A stretch of DNA of 64,000 nt from positions 124,001 through 188,000 of the forward strand of contig NZ_JAFKOJ010000006.1 of the NCBI RefSeq assembly GCF_017303275.1. Direction: 5' to 3'. The position numbers and the translations under genes were made by a program. The notes beneath the pieces are model-generated. The model saw nothing but the letters and a program-made list of their open reading frames with translations. It made no database searches and was not told the origin of the DNA. Positions 36,178 to 45,370 of this stretch are shown here, piece after piece. Numbering within the stretch: position 1 is the stretch's first letter; each line of letters begins with the position of its first letter. Source of the stretch: Bacillus sp. NTK034 (GTDB lineage Bacteria; Bacillota; Bacilli; Bacillales; Cytobacillaceae).

Positions 36178-37449
36178 ATGAAGAAAAAAAGGGCATTAGG
36201 AGCAGCACTTCTAAGTATGACTATGGGTTTATCAGTTTTCACAGCGGGGGCATTTGCAAAAGAGCCAGAGTCTCAAAACGAAACCTATCGGGTATTAATC
36301 CAGGGGCCGTCAAACGCCAAAGCATCTCTGAATTCACAGGTGGACAAACGCTGGGATTTTGGCAGCGATGGCATGACAGCGGAAGTCAATGCAAAGCAAT
36401 ACCAGGCACTGCTGAAAAATAAGAACTTAAAGATTGAAAAGGTAAACGAAGTTACTCTTGATACTGCCAGAACGGAAGCGTCCAAGAAAGATTCTGTTTC
36501 TATTCAGGCAGCAGGATATCCTAGTGATCAGACACCATGGGGAATTGCTTCCATCTATAATAACAGCAGCATTACGAGTACGTCAGGCGGAAGCGGAATA
36601 AAGGTTGCTGTTCTTGATACAGGTGTTTATACAAGTCATATCGACCTGGAAGGCTCAGCAGAGCAATGTAAGGATTTCACTCAATCCAGCCCGATTGTAA
36701 ATGGCTCATGCACTGATCGTCAGGGACATGGCACACATGTAGCCGGGACCGTTTTGGCACATGGGGGATATGATGGACAGGGAATTTATGGAGTAGCTCC
36801 ACAGGCGAAATTATGGGCATACAAGGTGCTTGGCGATAATGGCTCAGGCTACTCAGATGATATTGCAGCAGCAATCCGCCATGTTGCAGACGAAGCATCC
36901 CGTACAGGATCAAAAGTGGTCATCAATATGTCACTTGGTTCAAGCGGTAAAGATTCTCTAATCAGCAGTGCGGTTGATTATGCCTACAGCAAAGGTGTCC
37001 TTGTTGTTGCCGCAGCAGGAAATTCCGGCTACAGCGCTAATACAATCGGCTATCCTGGAGCATTAAAGAATGCGATTGCGGTTGCAGCCCTTGAAAACGT
37101 TCAGCAAAACGGTACATACCGTGTAGCCAACTTCTCGTCCCGCGGAAACCCTAGCACTGACGGTGACTATGTCATTCAGGAAAAAGACGTGGAAGTGTCT
37201 GCACCGGGAGCAAGCATCGAGTCTACTTGGTATAACGGAGGCTATAACACGATTAGCGGAACATCCATGGCTACACCTCATGTAGCCGGCCTTGCAGCAA
37301 AAATTTGGTCATCCAGTCCATCCATGAGTCATACTCAGCTTCGCGCAGAGCTTCAAAACCGTGCTAAGCAATATGACATTAAAGGCGGATACGGAGCAGC
37401 AGCTGGTGACGATTATGCATCAGGCTTTGGATATCCTCGTGTGAAATAA
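36178..37449 (+). CDS. Secreted subtilisin-like serine protease (S8), copy 1
   Basis: A 423-residue preproprotease. The Sec signal peptide (MKKKRALGAALLSMTMGLSV, cut near AFA-K) is followed by an I9-like propeptide and the S8 domain. Catalytic Asp lies in VAVLDTGVYTSH, His in GHGTHVAGTVLA, the oxyanion Asn in AAAGNSG and Ser in GTSMATPHVAGL. Two Cys (EQCKDFT, NGSC) probably form a disulfide, unusual for Bacillus subtilisins. ATG 36178 follows GAGAGGAGAAAAAGG. By eye about three quarters of residues match the protein encoded at 46160-47416. It lies between mtnA and the class II aldolase gene. Confidence 0.95.
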   Translation: MKKKRALGAALLSMTMGLSVFTAGAFAKEPESQNETYRVLIQGPSNAKASLNSQVDKRWDFGSDGMTAEVNAKQYQALLKNKNLKIEKVNEVTLDTARTEASKKDSVSIQAAGYPSDQTPWGIASIYNNSSITSTSGGSGIKVAVLDTGVYTSHIDLEGSAEQCKDFTQSSPIVNGSCTDRQGHGTHVAGTVLAHGGYDGQGIYGVAPQAKLWAYKVLGDNGSGYSDDIAAAIRHVADEASRTGSKVVINMSLGSSGKDSLISSAVDYAYSKGVLVVAAAGNSGYSANTIGYPGALKNAIAVAALENVQQNGTYRVANFSSRGNPSTDGDYVIQEKDVEVSAPGASIESTWYNGGYNTISGTSMATPHVAGLAAKIWSSSPSMSHTQLRAELQNRAKQYDIKGGYGAAAGDDYASGFGYPRVK

Positions 37450-37473
37450 GCAAGCATCATCATACCCCCGAAG

Positions 37474-37507
37474 AACCGTCCGATCCTCTGATCGGCGGTT
37501 TTTTTAT
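37474..37507 (+). terminator. Intrinsic terminator of subtilase 1
   Basis: AACCG-t-CCGATC pairs with GATCGG-c-GGTT, followed by TTTTTTT. Confidence 0.9.
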
Positions 37508-37514
37508 AGAATGA

Positions 37515-37575
37515 ATGACCGCGAATTACATAATATTTCCGCGGAAATGATCATATTTTAGCGAAAGAAGAAAAC
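37515..37575 (+). repeat. Possible short array E with 20-bp phase, core GCGAA
   Basis: GCG-A-rich units start at 37521, 37541 and 37561, exactly 20 bp apart, as CCGCGAATTACAT, CCGCGGAAATGAT and TAGCGAAAGAAG. Only three units, so chance is possible, but place (after a terminator) and period match arrays A-D. Confidence 0.4.
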
Positions 37576-37652
37576 TTATAAAAATTGCTGATTCAAATTG
37601 TTTTTGAATATACAATAAGGAGTGAATGTGTTTAGGAAGGGAGCTGACAGCC

Positions 37653-38441
37653 ATGGCTGTTCAAAATAAATATGTAAGCGATTGGGAAGCAAAGGAACTG
37701 ATCTGCGAAATCGGCAGAAGAGCGTACAATAAGAACTTCGTTGCAGCAAACGACGGAAATATCTCCATTAAGGTGGGGGACTATGAACTCTGGACAACAC
37801 CAACCAGTGTAAGCAAAGGGTTTATGACCCCTGAAATGATGGTCAAAGTGGATCTTTCTGGAAATGTGCTTGAAGGCAATCTGAAGCCATCATCCGAAGT
37901 AAAAATGCACCTCAGAGTGTATCAGGAAAACCCTGAAGCAAAGGCAGTTGTCCATGCCCATCCGCCTGTCGCCACTTCGTTTGCCATAGCCGGAATCAGC
38001 CTGGAAAAACCTGTATCACCGGAAGCGATAGTCCTGCTGGGCAAAGTGCCGGTTGCCCCGTATGCCACTCCGGGCACACAGGAAGTGCCTGATTCAATTG
38101 CCCCTTACTGCAGGGGTTACAATGCCGTTCTTCTTGCTAACCATGGAGCCCTAACCTGGGGCAGGGACATCACAGAGGCCTATTTTCGTATGGAATCACT
38201 GGAACACTATGCACTCATGCTGCTGTATTCCGAACACATCATGCAAAAGTCAAACGAACTAAGCACAGAACAAATTGCAGAGCTGATCTCAATCCGAGAG
38301 AATATGGGCATTAAAACAGGTGGAATACCGGTTCCAGGCAGTGAGAAGAAAATCCGGACAGCCCCCGGCCTGCCGGAAGAAATGATCGAAAGCATTGTGC
38401 GAAAGGTAACGGAAGAAGTCCTGAAAAACGTTTTAAAATAG
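37653..38441 (+). CDS. Class II aldolase/adducin family protein
   Basis: A 262-residue zinc aldolase of the fuculose-1-phosphate aldolase type. Metal ligands are seen in VVHAHPPVATSF (HxH) and LANHGALTWG (His), and the catalytic acid region in PSSEVKMH. Such enzymes split sugar phosphates to dihydroxyacetone phosphate plus an aldehyde. With mtnK and mtnA 2 kb upstream, methylthioribulose-1-phosphate is a plausible substrate (DHAP shunt). ATG 37653 follows GGAAGGGAGCTGACAGCC. The C-terminal 20 residues form a separate amphipathic helix (EEMIESIVRKVTEEVLKNVL) after a linker, like microcompartment targeting peptides. Confidence 0.88.
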   Translation: MAVQNKYVSDWEAKELICEIGRRAYNKNFVAANDGNISIKVGDYELWTTPTSVSKGFMTPEMMVKVDLSGNVLEGNLKPSSEVKMHLRVYQENPEAKAVVHAHPPVATSFAIAGISLEKPVSPEAIVLLGKVPVAPYATPGTQEVPDSIAPYCRGYNAVLLANHGALTWGRDITEAYFRMESLEHYALMLLYSEHIMQKSNELSTEQIAELISIRENMGIKTGGIPVPGSEKKIRTAPGLPEEMIESIVRKVTEEVLKNVLK

Positions 38442-38542
38442 CCAAAATGGGATAGCTATAAGGGTATAGCAATGTTGTATAATTTTAAACTTTTAACGAA
38501 ACCTATCTTGAATACCTTATTGAAACGCGAGGAGAGATTCCG

Positions 38543-39877
38543 ATGAAACTGCTGGTCATTGGCGGGGTGGCTGCAAGTATGTCTGCCGCATCGAAATTAA
38601 GGAGAATGGATGAAAATGCTGAAATTACCGTCTATGAAAAAGGCAAATTTTTATCTTACGGTGCCTGCGGTCTTCCTTATTATATATCTGGAGAAAATGA
38701 CGATTACCGGAAAATGATCGCAAGAACACAGGAGCAATTTTCTGAGAGGAACATCAAAACACATCTTCAGCATGAAGTATTAAAAGTGGATACAAGCAAG
38801 AAGGAAGTAACAGTTAAAGACCTTGCATCAGGAAAAATGTTTACGGATACATACGATAAGCTGATGATCGGAACAGGCACGTTTCCCATTTTGCCCCCAT
38901 TTCCTGGAGCCGATCTTGAGAACGTACAAGTGCTGAAAACAATGGAAGATGGGATGATATTAAAAGAAATTTCCTGCAAATCAGAAGTGAAAGATGTTGT
39001 CATTGTCGGCGGAGGCTATATTGGAATCGAAGTGGTTGAAGCGATGAAAACCCTCGGCAAAAATGTGCGTGTCATTGAAATGGGCGAGAGAATCCTGGCT
39101 CCTTTCGATAAGGAAATAACAGATATCGCTGAAAAAGAAATTCGTGATCACGGTGTAGAAATGAACCTGGGAGAAAAGGTAGAAAGCTTCAGCGGCAAAG
39201 GGAAAGTGGAGAGTGTCAAAACGGATAAAGGTACTTATAAAGCAGATTTAGTGCTAGTTGCTGTAGGTGTAAAGCCTGCTACGAAGTTTCTGGAAGGATC
39301 GGGTATAGAGCTGGCTAAAAATGGAGCCATCATCATTAACCGTGAAATGCAGACCAATATTGAAGGTGTTTATGCAGCGGGTGACTGCGCTCAGGTTTAT
39401 CACAAAGTGCTTGAAGAAAATGATTATATTCCGCTTGGAACAAACGCGAATAAATGCGGCCGGCTGGCTGGGGCCAATATAGCCGGCAGCCATGAAAAAT
39501 ATGTAGGAACTCTGGGAAGCGCCGCGATTAAAATTTTTAATATGGAGCTTGGAAGAACGGGACTTTCCGAGGAGGATGCAAAAATGCTTGGCATTGGCTA
39601 TACAACTGAATTCGTGAAAGCCGCAGACCATCCAAGCTACTACCCGAATCAGACTCCTATTTGGATCAAGCTGATCTGCGAAAAAGGAACAAATCGAATC
39701 CTCGGAGCCCACGCCATCGGCAATAAAGGGGTGGTTCTCCGAATTGACGTATTTGCCGTTGCCATTCACAATCATATGGCAGCAGAAGAACTTGGCATGG
39801 TGGATCTCTGTTATGCCCCGCCTTTTGCAGGTGTATGGGATGCTGTCCATATCGCAAGCAACGCAGCGAAAAAATAG
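38543..39877 (+). CDS. CoA-disulfide reductase-type FAD oxidoreductase
   Basis: A 444-residue pyridine-nucleotide disulfide oxidoreductase. An FAD Rossmann motif starts the protein (LLVIGGVAASMSAA), the single active Cys lies in SYGACGLPYY, the NAD(P) motif in VVIVGGGYIGIEV, and GVYAAGDCAQ closes the FAD site. The one-Cys active site is typical of CoA-disulfide reductase and NADH oxidase. In Bacilli it keeps CoA reduced or handles persulfides. No rhodanese domain is fused. ATG 38543 follows GAGGAGAGATTCCG. Confidence 0.92.
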   Translation: MKLLVIGGVAASMSAASKLRRMDENAEITVYEKGKFLSYGACGLPYYISGENDDYRKMIARTQEQFSERNIKTHLQHEVLKVDTSKKEVTVKDLASGKMFTDTYDKLMIGTGTFPILPPFPGADLENVQVLKTMEDGMILKEISCKSEVKDVVIVGGGYIGIEVVEAMKTLGKNVRVIEMGERILAPFDKEITDIAEKEIRDHGVEMNLGEKVESFSGKGKVESVKTDKGTYKADLVLVAVGVKPATKFLEGSGIELAKNGAIIINREMQTNIEGVYAAGDCAQVYHKVLEENDYIPLGTNANKCGRLAGANIAGSHEKYVGTLGSAAIKIFNMELGRTGLSEEDAKMLGIGYTTEFVKAADHPSYYPNQTPIWIKLICEKGTNRILGAHAIGNKGVVLRIDVFAVAIHNHMAAEELGMVDLCYAPPFAGVWDAVHIASNAAKK

Positions 39878-39882
39878 ATTAA

Positions 39883-39910
39883 AGTCGGCGGAAACGCTGG
39901 CTTTTTAATT
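39883..39910 (+). terminator. Intrinsic terminator
   Basis: AGTCGGCG pairs with CGCTGGCT around a GAAA tetraloop, followed by TTTTAATTTT. Confidence 0.75.
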
Positions 39911-39978
39911 TTCTCAGAAGGTTTTTGTAAGAAGATGTTGAATAAACTCCATATAAAATCCTTTTTATGGAGGCTCAA

Positions 39979-40326
39979 ATGTTTACAAGAATCGATACAG
40001 TCTTTCTGCAGGTTACTAATTTTGGAAAAGCCATTGAATGGTACAGTACAGTGCTTGGTTTCCCGGTAAGGTGGAGGGATGACAAGGGAGGGTATGCAGC
40101 CCTGGAAATCGGAGAAACGCCATTAACCCTTGTGCGTTCTGAAAAAGTAATTCCTTCCTCTCATATGCCATTTAACTTTTATGTTTCCGATATTGATGAA
40201 GCACATCAGCATCTGGCAGGACAAAAGGTGAAAACCGGTCCAATCCAGGCGGATGAAACGGTAAAGTGGTTTGAGTTTGAAGATCCTGACGGCAATAAGC
40301 TTGGCGTATGCCATTTTAAAGAATAA
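39979..40326 (+). CDS. VOC-family (glyoxalase/bleomycin resistance-like) protein
   Basis: A 115-residue vicinal-oxygen-chelate fold protein: FTRIDTVFLQVTNFGKAIEWY is the first beta-alpha unit (FLQVTNFGKAIEWY) and the end has WFEFEDPDGNKLGVCHF, the typical metal-facing Glu region. Function is not predictable. ATG 39979 follows TGGAGGCTCAA. It lies between two hairpins. Confidence 0.85.
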   Translation: MFTRIDTVFLQVTNFGKAIEWYSTVLGFPVRWRDDKGGYAALEIGETPLTLVRSEKVIPSSHMPFNFYVSDIDEAHQHLAGQKVKTGPIQADETVKWFEFEDPDGNKLGVCHFKE

Positions 40327-40328
40327 TG

Positions 40329-40355
40329 AAAAGCTGCCTTTTTAAGGCAGCTTTT
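40329..40355. terminator. Bidirectional intrinsic terminator
   Basis: A 12-bp stem AAAAGCTGCCTT / AAGGCAGCTTTT lies between convergent genes. Confidence 0.9.
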
Positions 40356-40362
40356 CCAGTTA

Positions 40363-41571
40363 CTAATAAGAATCCTTCGCAAGCTTGGGATGGCGGTTCA
40401 TCGCTCCGAGCAGAATCAGCCCGCTCAGGATGAGGAGTAAGCTTGTGACAACGAACACTGCAGAAAAACCCAGATAGCCTGAGATCAAACCGCCGATGAC
40501 CGGTCCGATGATGTTGCCGAAAAAGCGGAGGCTAGTGTTGTAGCCAAGCACTTCACCTTGCATGGCGACCGGTGCTTCCTGGCGGATATAAGCGATCCGG
40601 ACAGGGATGATGCCTCCGATGGTTATTCCAAGCGCGAAGCGGACAAGAACAAGCTGCCACATGTTTGAGACAAATCCTCCCGGCAGATAAAACACGCCTG
40701 CGAGGAAGAGGAGAATAACCAATGTTTTAATATAGCCGTGCTGGTCTCCGATTTTTCCCCATTGCCTGGCCATCAGCAGATTGCCAAGCCCTGCAGCCGA
40801 AAAAGCAATTCCCGCAAAGAATGCCAGATTTTCCGGTCCATGCAATTCACTGACATATAAAGATAATATAGGCTGGATGCTGAAGTGGGCGATTTGAACA
40901 AGCGTTGATATCAGCATAACTGTCAGCAGGACAGGATTGCTGATAATATGCTGGATGACTGCCTTGCTTGAATACCTTGTCTGCTCGCCCTTTTTTGTTT
41001 GAACTTTGTGTTCTTTTGTAAAAAAAACAAGAAAGGCAGAAACAAAGATGGCGATGGAGGTCCATTTAAAGGTATCTGAAAATCCGAATAAATCAGCGAG
41101 GACTCCGCCGAGAAGAGGGCCCATCAATGAACCTGTAATGCTTCCGGTCTGCAGTGTCCCCATCACCCTGCCGGCAATTTCCTTCGGAGTCTGCGTGGAA
41201 ATAAACGCCTGGGACATTCCGATGAAGCCTGTAAAAATTCCCGTAAACAGCCTGAGAAAAAACAGCTGCCAGACGTTTGTCACGTACCCCATCAGGAAGA
41301 TGGAAATGCCCATCCCGATTCCGGACAGAATCAATATTTTCCTTCGCCCAAAAAGGTCCCCGATTCTTCCCCACACAGGTGAAAAAAGAAACGCAGTCAC
41401 AAATGTGATCGCAAACGTCCACCCTGACCAATGCTGCACATAAGTTGGAGAGTGGTCGCCAAAACTTTCTATATATAACGAAATAAAGGGAAGCACCATC
41501 GTCATGCTGCCTGCCACAAAGAAATTGGCAAACCACATGATCATTAAATTTCTTTTCGTCTGTTTTATCAT
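40363..41571 (-). CDS. MFS multidrug-type transporter (DHA1)
   Basis: A 402-residue protein with about 12 hydrophobic segments. Loop 2-3 has GRIGDLFGRRKILI, and the helix 5 antiporter motif C region (GSITGSLMGPLLGGVLADL) marks a DHA1 drug/proton antiporter. The substrate is unknown. The start ATG 41571 has only a modest ribosome binding site (AGAAGTG). No regulator is adjacent. Confidence 0.88.
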   Translation of the reverse strand: MIKQTKRNLMIMWFANFFVAGSMTMVLPFISLYIESFGDHSPTYVQHWSGWTFAITFVTAFLFSPVWGRIGDLFGRRKILILSGIGMGISIFLMGYVTNVWQLFFLRLFTGIFTGFIGMSQAFISTQTPKEIAGRVMGTLQTGSITGSLMGPLLGGVLADLFGFSDTFKWTSIAIFVSAFLVFFTKEHKVQTKKGEQTRYSSKAVIQHIISNPVLLTVMLISTLVQIAHFSIQPILSLYVSELHGPENLAFFAGIAFSAAGLGNLLMARQWGKIGDQHGYIKTLVILLFLAGVFYLPGGFVSNMWQLVLVRFALGITIGGIIPVRIAYIRQEAPVAMQGEVLGYNTSLRFFGNIIGPVIGGLISGYLGFSAVFVVTSLLLILSGLILLGAMNRHPKLAKDSY

Positions 41572-41841
41572 GTTTGAAACACTTCTTTCCGGTCAACATT
41601 TCGTTTCCCTAAATATATAATACTAAAAATTTCAAAAAAGAGGAAGGGTTATGTGCTATTACTCTAATCTTTATATATCCTGTAAACTATGATAAAAACG
41701 GGTTTTTTTAAGGGAAATGCCAAAATTTCTATGACATTTTTACCAGAGTCCGTGAAAAAAACATTGTCTTATAACAGTATTTATTCTATAATTCCTAATA
41801 GGAAAAAGATTCAGAATATATATGAAAAAGGGGGAAGTTAT

Positions 41842-43299
41842 TTGGAAGCTTTTGTTAATCAGCTAAACGGCATATTATGGAGCACACCTGTTATTTACAT
41901 CTGTTTAGCAATAGGGTTGTTCTTCTCAGTCTTAACTCGATTTTTGCAGGTCCGCCATATCAAGGATATGGTACTGCTCATGTTTCAAGGGAAAAGTTCC
42001 GCAGCGGGCGTTTCGTCTTTCCAGGCCTTATCTATTGCTCTTTCCGGCCGTGTAGGAACTGGTAACATCGCAGGTACTGCGACTGCCATCGCAATGGGTG
42101 GACCTGGTGCTGTATTCTGGATGTGGGCCATCGCTTTTATCGGAGCAGGCAGTGCATTCGTTGAATCAACGCTGGCACAGATTTACAAAGTGAAAAAAGA
42201 TGGGCTTTACCGAGGCGGTCCGGCCTATTATATTGAAAAGGGAATCGGAATTAAATGGTTTGCAGTCCTTTTCGCTATTTCTGCATTGCTGGCTATGGCG
42301 CTTTTAATGCCTGGCATCCAGTCAAACTCAATTGCACTTGGAATGGAAAATGCATTCGGGATAGATAAAACAGTAACAGGTCTTATAATTATCGGGTTAC
42401 TTGCACTGATTATTTTCGGCGGTGTTAAGCGTATTGCAACTGTAGCTCAATATACGGTTCCTTTTATGGCAGTGGGTTATATTTTAGTCGCTTTAATTAT
42501 TATTGCCATGAACATTGGTGAGCTGCCTGGTGTAATTTCGTTAATTTTCAGCAGTGCCTTTGGCGCAGACTCCATGTTTGGGGGAATTATCGGAAGCGCA
42601 ATCGCCTGGGGTGTAAAACGCGGAATTTATTCAAACGAAGCTGGTCAGGGTACAGGCCCGCATGCTGCTGCAGCTGCTGAGGTTTCCCATCCTGCCAAGC
42701 AAGGTCTTGTGCAGGCATTCTCTGTATATATTGATACGCTATTCGTATGTTCCGCAACAGCTTTCATGATTCTATTTACTGGAATGTTCAATACAGTCGG
42801 CGCTGATGGAAAGACTCCAATTGTAGAAAACCTTCCAGGAGTGGAAGCTGGTCCTGGTTATACACAGGCAGCTGTTGAATCTGTTCTTCCAGGCTTCGGT
42901 GCCGGATTCGTTGCTGTTTCTCTTTTCTTCTTTGCTTTCACAACCATCATGGCCTACTACTATATGGCTGAAACAAACGTAGCTTACCTGATTAGCGGCA
43001 AGAACAGCAAGCTGGCGATGTTTATTCTGAAAATTGTCTTGCTTGCTGCAACATTCTATGGTGCTGTTAAAACAGCAGGCCTGGCGTGGGCACTCGGAGA
43101 TGTTGGCTTGGGACTAATGGTTTGGCTGAATTTAATTGCCATCGTTATCTTAAGAAAACCGGCTCTGATTGCACTGAAAGATTACGAGGCCCAGAAGAAA
43201 CAAGGTCTTGACCCAGTATTCAATTCCAAGAAGCTTGGCATTAAAAATGCTGAGTATTGGGAAGAGGAATACAAGCCTCAGGAAGAAAAAGTATCTTAA
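41842..43299 (+). CDS. Sodium/alanine-glycine symporter (AGCS family)
   Basis: A ~485-residue transporter with about 11 helices and the AGCS signature ALSGRVGTGNIAGTATAIAMGG (read as LSGRVGTGNIAGTA) plus GVKRGIYSNEAGQGTGPHAAA. It imports alanine, glycine or glutamine-like amino acids with sodium (AlsT family). I prefer TTG 41842 after AAGGGGGAAGTTAT. The frame extends to 41689 but without a ribosome binding site. A CodY-like sequence (41806-41820, 11 of 15 matches) is weak. Confidence 0.92.
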   Translation: MEAFVNQLNGILWSTPVIYICLAIGLFFSVLTRFLQVRHIKDMVLLMFQGKSSAAGVSSFQALSIALSGRVGTGNIAGTATAIAMGGPGAVFWMWAIAFIGAGSAFVESTLAQIYKVKKDGLYRGGPAYYIEKGIGIKWFAVLFAISALLAMALLMPGIQSNSIALGMENAFGIDKTVTGLIIIGLLALIIFGGVKRIATVAQYTVPFMAVGYILVALIIIAMNIGELPGVISLIFSSAFGADSMFGGIIGSAIAWGVKRGIYSNEAGQGTGPHAAAAAEVSHPAKQGLVQAFSVYIDTLFVCSATAFMILFTGMFNTVGADGKTPIVENLPGVEAGPGYTQAAVESVLPGFGAGFVAVSLFFFAFTTIMAYYYMAETNVAYLISGKNSKLAMFILKIVLLAATFYGAVKTAGLAWALGDVGLGLMVWLNLIAIVILRKPALIALKDYEAQKKQGLDPVFNSKKLGIKNAEYWEEEYKPQEEKVS

Positions 43300-43315
43300 T
43301 AGAAAGATAATAGTT

Positions 43316-43343
43316 GTCCGGCTGATGCCGGGCATTTTTTTTT
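43316..43343 (+). terminator. Intrinsic terminator
   Basis: GTCCGGC pairs with GCCGGGC around TGAT, followed by nine T after ATT. Confidence 0.9.
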
Positions 43344-43373
43344 ACAATTTTTAAATCTACTTTTACAATTTTC
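43341..43373 (+). promoter_or_regulatory. Weak candidate PhoP-binding repeats upstream of phoX
   Basis: TTTACA (43341), TAAATC (43352) and TTACAA (43363) recur every 11 bp, like the TT(A/T)ACA repeats of PhoP sites. It overlaps the T-run of a terminator and is AT-rich, so confidence is low. Confidence 0.3.
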
Positions 43374-43479
43374 AGGTTATTTCTTAGCATTCTCTTAATA
43401 TTCATCTTTTAGTATTGTACTTGGGTTTGGTACATAAATACGATGCAATCATTTCAAATAATATGAAGAGGTGCTTAGG

Positions 43480-45120
43480 ATGACTGAATTGAATCGCCGC
43501 AAGTTTTTAACGTATGTAGGTACAGGTGTGGGAGCATTGACTGTAGCTTCGACAGGTTTGGGGGCAATGGTTCCAAGAGCGGAAGCTAAGGGTGTTGAGG
43601 CAGCCTCCCATTTATTCGGATTCCAGAAGAAAATCTCTGGTTTGAATTTTAAGCCGATTGACCCGACAGATAAAGACGATCTTGTTTTGCCGCGTGGATA
43701 CAAATACGATGTTGTGGCAGCCTATGGGGATGTCATTAACAAAAAAGGCGATACATTCGGCTTTAACAATGACTTTACATTATATTTTCCAATTGATAAG
43801 GACAAGCGCGGTCTCTTATGGGTGAATCATGAATATTCAAGCGATCTATTTGTTCATGGTGCAAGGCCGGCAAATGGCAAATATACCGCAGCGCAAATTC
43901 AGAAAATGCTTTACAACCAGGGCGGATCGATAATCGAGGTCTACCGTGATAAAGAAGGTACATGGAAAATGGATACGGATTCCAAATATGCGCGCCGTAT
44001 TACAGGCTTGACTCCGTTCCAGCTTACAGGTCCTGCCAAAGGTTCAAAAGCAGTGGGCGGTGCAACGAATGTACAGGGGACCTTTGCCAATTGTTCTGGC
44101 GGCATGACATTGTGGGGCACAGTTTTATCAGCTGAGGAAAATTTCGAATCTACCTCTAAGGATGCAGGATTAAATGATACACATTATGGCTGGATTGTGG
44201 AAATCGATCCGTTTGATCCTAATTTTAAGCCGCGCAAGCACACAGCCCTTGGCCGTTTCAACCATGAAAATGCAGCAGTTGGCCTGACCAATGACAATCG
44301 GGTTGTGGTATATATGGGTGATGATAAAAAGGATGCATGCGTGTATAAGTTCATCAGCAAAAATAAATATGTAAAGTCCCGCGGAAAAGCCAACGCAGAC
44401 CTTCTGGAAGAAGGGACACTTTATGTGGCTAATATGGGCAGCGGAAATTGGGTGCCATTAACGATCGAAAATGTGCAGAAAGCCGTTAAGGGGGATGCAG
44501 ACCTTTTAAAGAAATTCCAGACACAGGCTGATGTGGCTGTTCACTGCCATGAAGCAGCTCTGCTTGTGGGCGGAACGCCTACTGACCGTCCAGAAGATGT
44601 AGAAATCAGCCCGTTCGATAAAACGGTATTCATTGCCCACACCAACAATGATAAACATGGCAACTTCCACGGCCATATTACCAGATTTATCGAAGAAGGA
44701 GATGACCTGGGGGCACTGACTTTTGATTTTGAAATCTTCGCAGCCGGCGGAAAACAGAGCGGATTTAGTGCACCTGATAATCTGACTTTCGACAGCCTTG
44801 GCAATCTTTGGACTGTAACAGATATGTCATCAAGCAAGCTGAATACAGGAATCTACACGCATTTCGCCAACAATGGCATGTTCGTCATCCCGACGATCGG
44901 AAAAAATACCGGTGAAGCCTTTCAGTTTGCTTCAGCTCCAGTTGAAGCGGAACTAACTGGCCCATCCTTTACACCAAACGAGACAACCCTCTTCCTGTCC
45001 ATTCAGCATCCTGGAGAAGAGACGGAAGACCTGAACAATCTGACAAGCAAATGGCCGCACCGCAAGGGAGATACTATGCCGCGTCCGGGAGTTGTGGCGA
45101 TTACAGGCTTTAAATACTAG
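43480..45120 (+). CDS. phoX: PhoX-family phosphatase (DUF839), Tat-exported
   Basis: A 546-residue protein with a Tat signal: NRRKFLTYVGTGVGAL, giving the twin Arg at residues 5-6, cut near AEA. The mature part matches PhoX/DUF839, a calcium-iron beta-propeller phosphatase that frees phosphate from many esters outside the membrane. Acidic metal contexts such as SAEENFEST and FNHENAAVG are seen. ATG 43480 follows GAAGAGGTGCTTAGG; GTG 43471 is within that site. tatA follows after 9 bp and then tatC, so the substrate and its translocase are one operon. Confidence 0.9.
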   Translation: MTELNRRKFLTYVGTGVGALTVASTGLGAMVPRAEAKGVEAASHLFGFQKKISGLNFKPIDPTDKDDLVLPRGYKYDVVAAYGDVINKKGDTFGFNNDFTLYFPIDKDKRGLLWVNHEYSSDLFVHGARPANGKYTAAQIQKMLYNQGGSIIEVYRDKEGTWKMDTDSKYARRITGLTPFQLTGPAKGSKAVGGATNVQGTFANCSGGMTLWGTVLSAEENFESTSKDAGLNDTHYGWIVEIDPFDPNFKPRKHTALGRFNHENAAVGLTNDNRVVVYMGDDKKDACVYKFISKNKYVKSRGKANADLLEEGTLYVANMGSGNWVPLTIENVQKAVKGDADLLKKFQTQADVAVHCHEAALLVGGTPTDRPEDVEISPFDKTVFIAHTNNDKHGNFHGHITRFIEEGDDLGALTFDFEIFAAGGKQSGFSAPDNLTFDSLGNLWTVTDMSSSKLNTGIYTHFANNGMFVIPTIGKNTGEAFQFASAPVEAELTGPSFTPNETTLFLSIQHPGEETEDLNNLTSKWPHRKGDTMPRPGVVAITGFKY

Positions 45121-45129
45121 GAGGTTACT

Positions 45130-45315
45130 ATGCTATCAAATATCGGGATACCAGGATTGATAATTGTTCTAGTGCTGGCGCTGATCATTTTCGGCCCATC
45201 CAAGCTTCCTGAAATCGGAAGGGCATTCGGCACAACCCTGAAAGAATTCAAGAAATCCACACGCGAACTTGTTTCCGACGAACAGCCGGAAGAAAAGAAA
45301 AAAGAATTGCTATAA
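45130..45315 (+). CDS. tatA: Sec-independent translocase TatA
   Basis: A 61-residue single-helix protein: hydrophobic residues ~5-21, the hinge [14 protein letters not shown], then an amphipathic helix and an acidic/basic tail. It forms the pore-like oligomer for folded proteins. It begins 9 bp after phoX and has AGGAGGTTACT as ribosome binding site. Confidence 0.96.
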   Translation: MLSNIGIPGLIIVLVLALIIFGPSKLPEIGRAFGTTLKEFKKSTRELVSDEQPEEKKKELL

Positions 45316-45370
45316 GAATGAATAGGGAAGGGAGGGATATCTTCCTTCCTTTTATATTGAGGTGATTAAT

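Noticed and set aside
41689..41841. N-terminal extension of the AGCS symporter
   Set aside because: No ribosome binding site at 41689 and the extension is not membrane-like; TTG 41842 has a good site.
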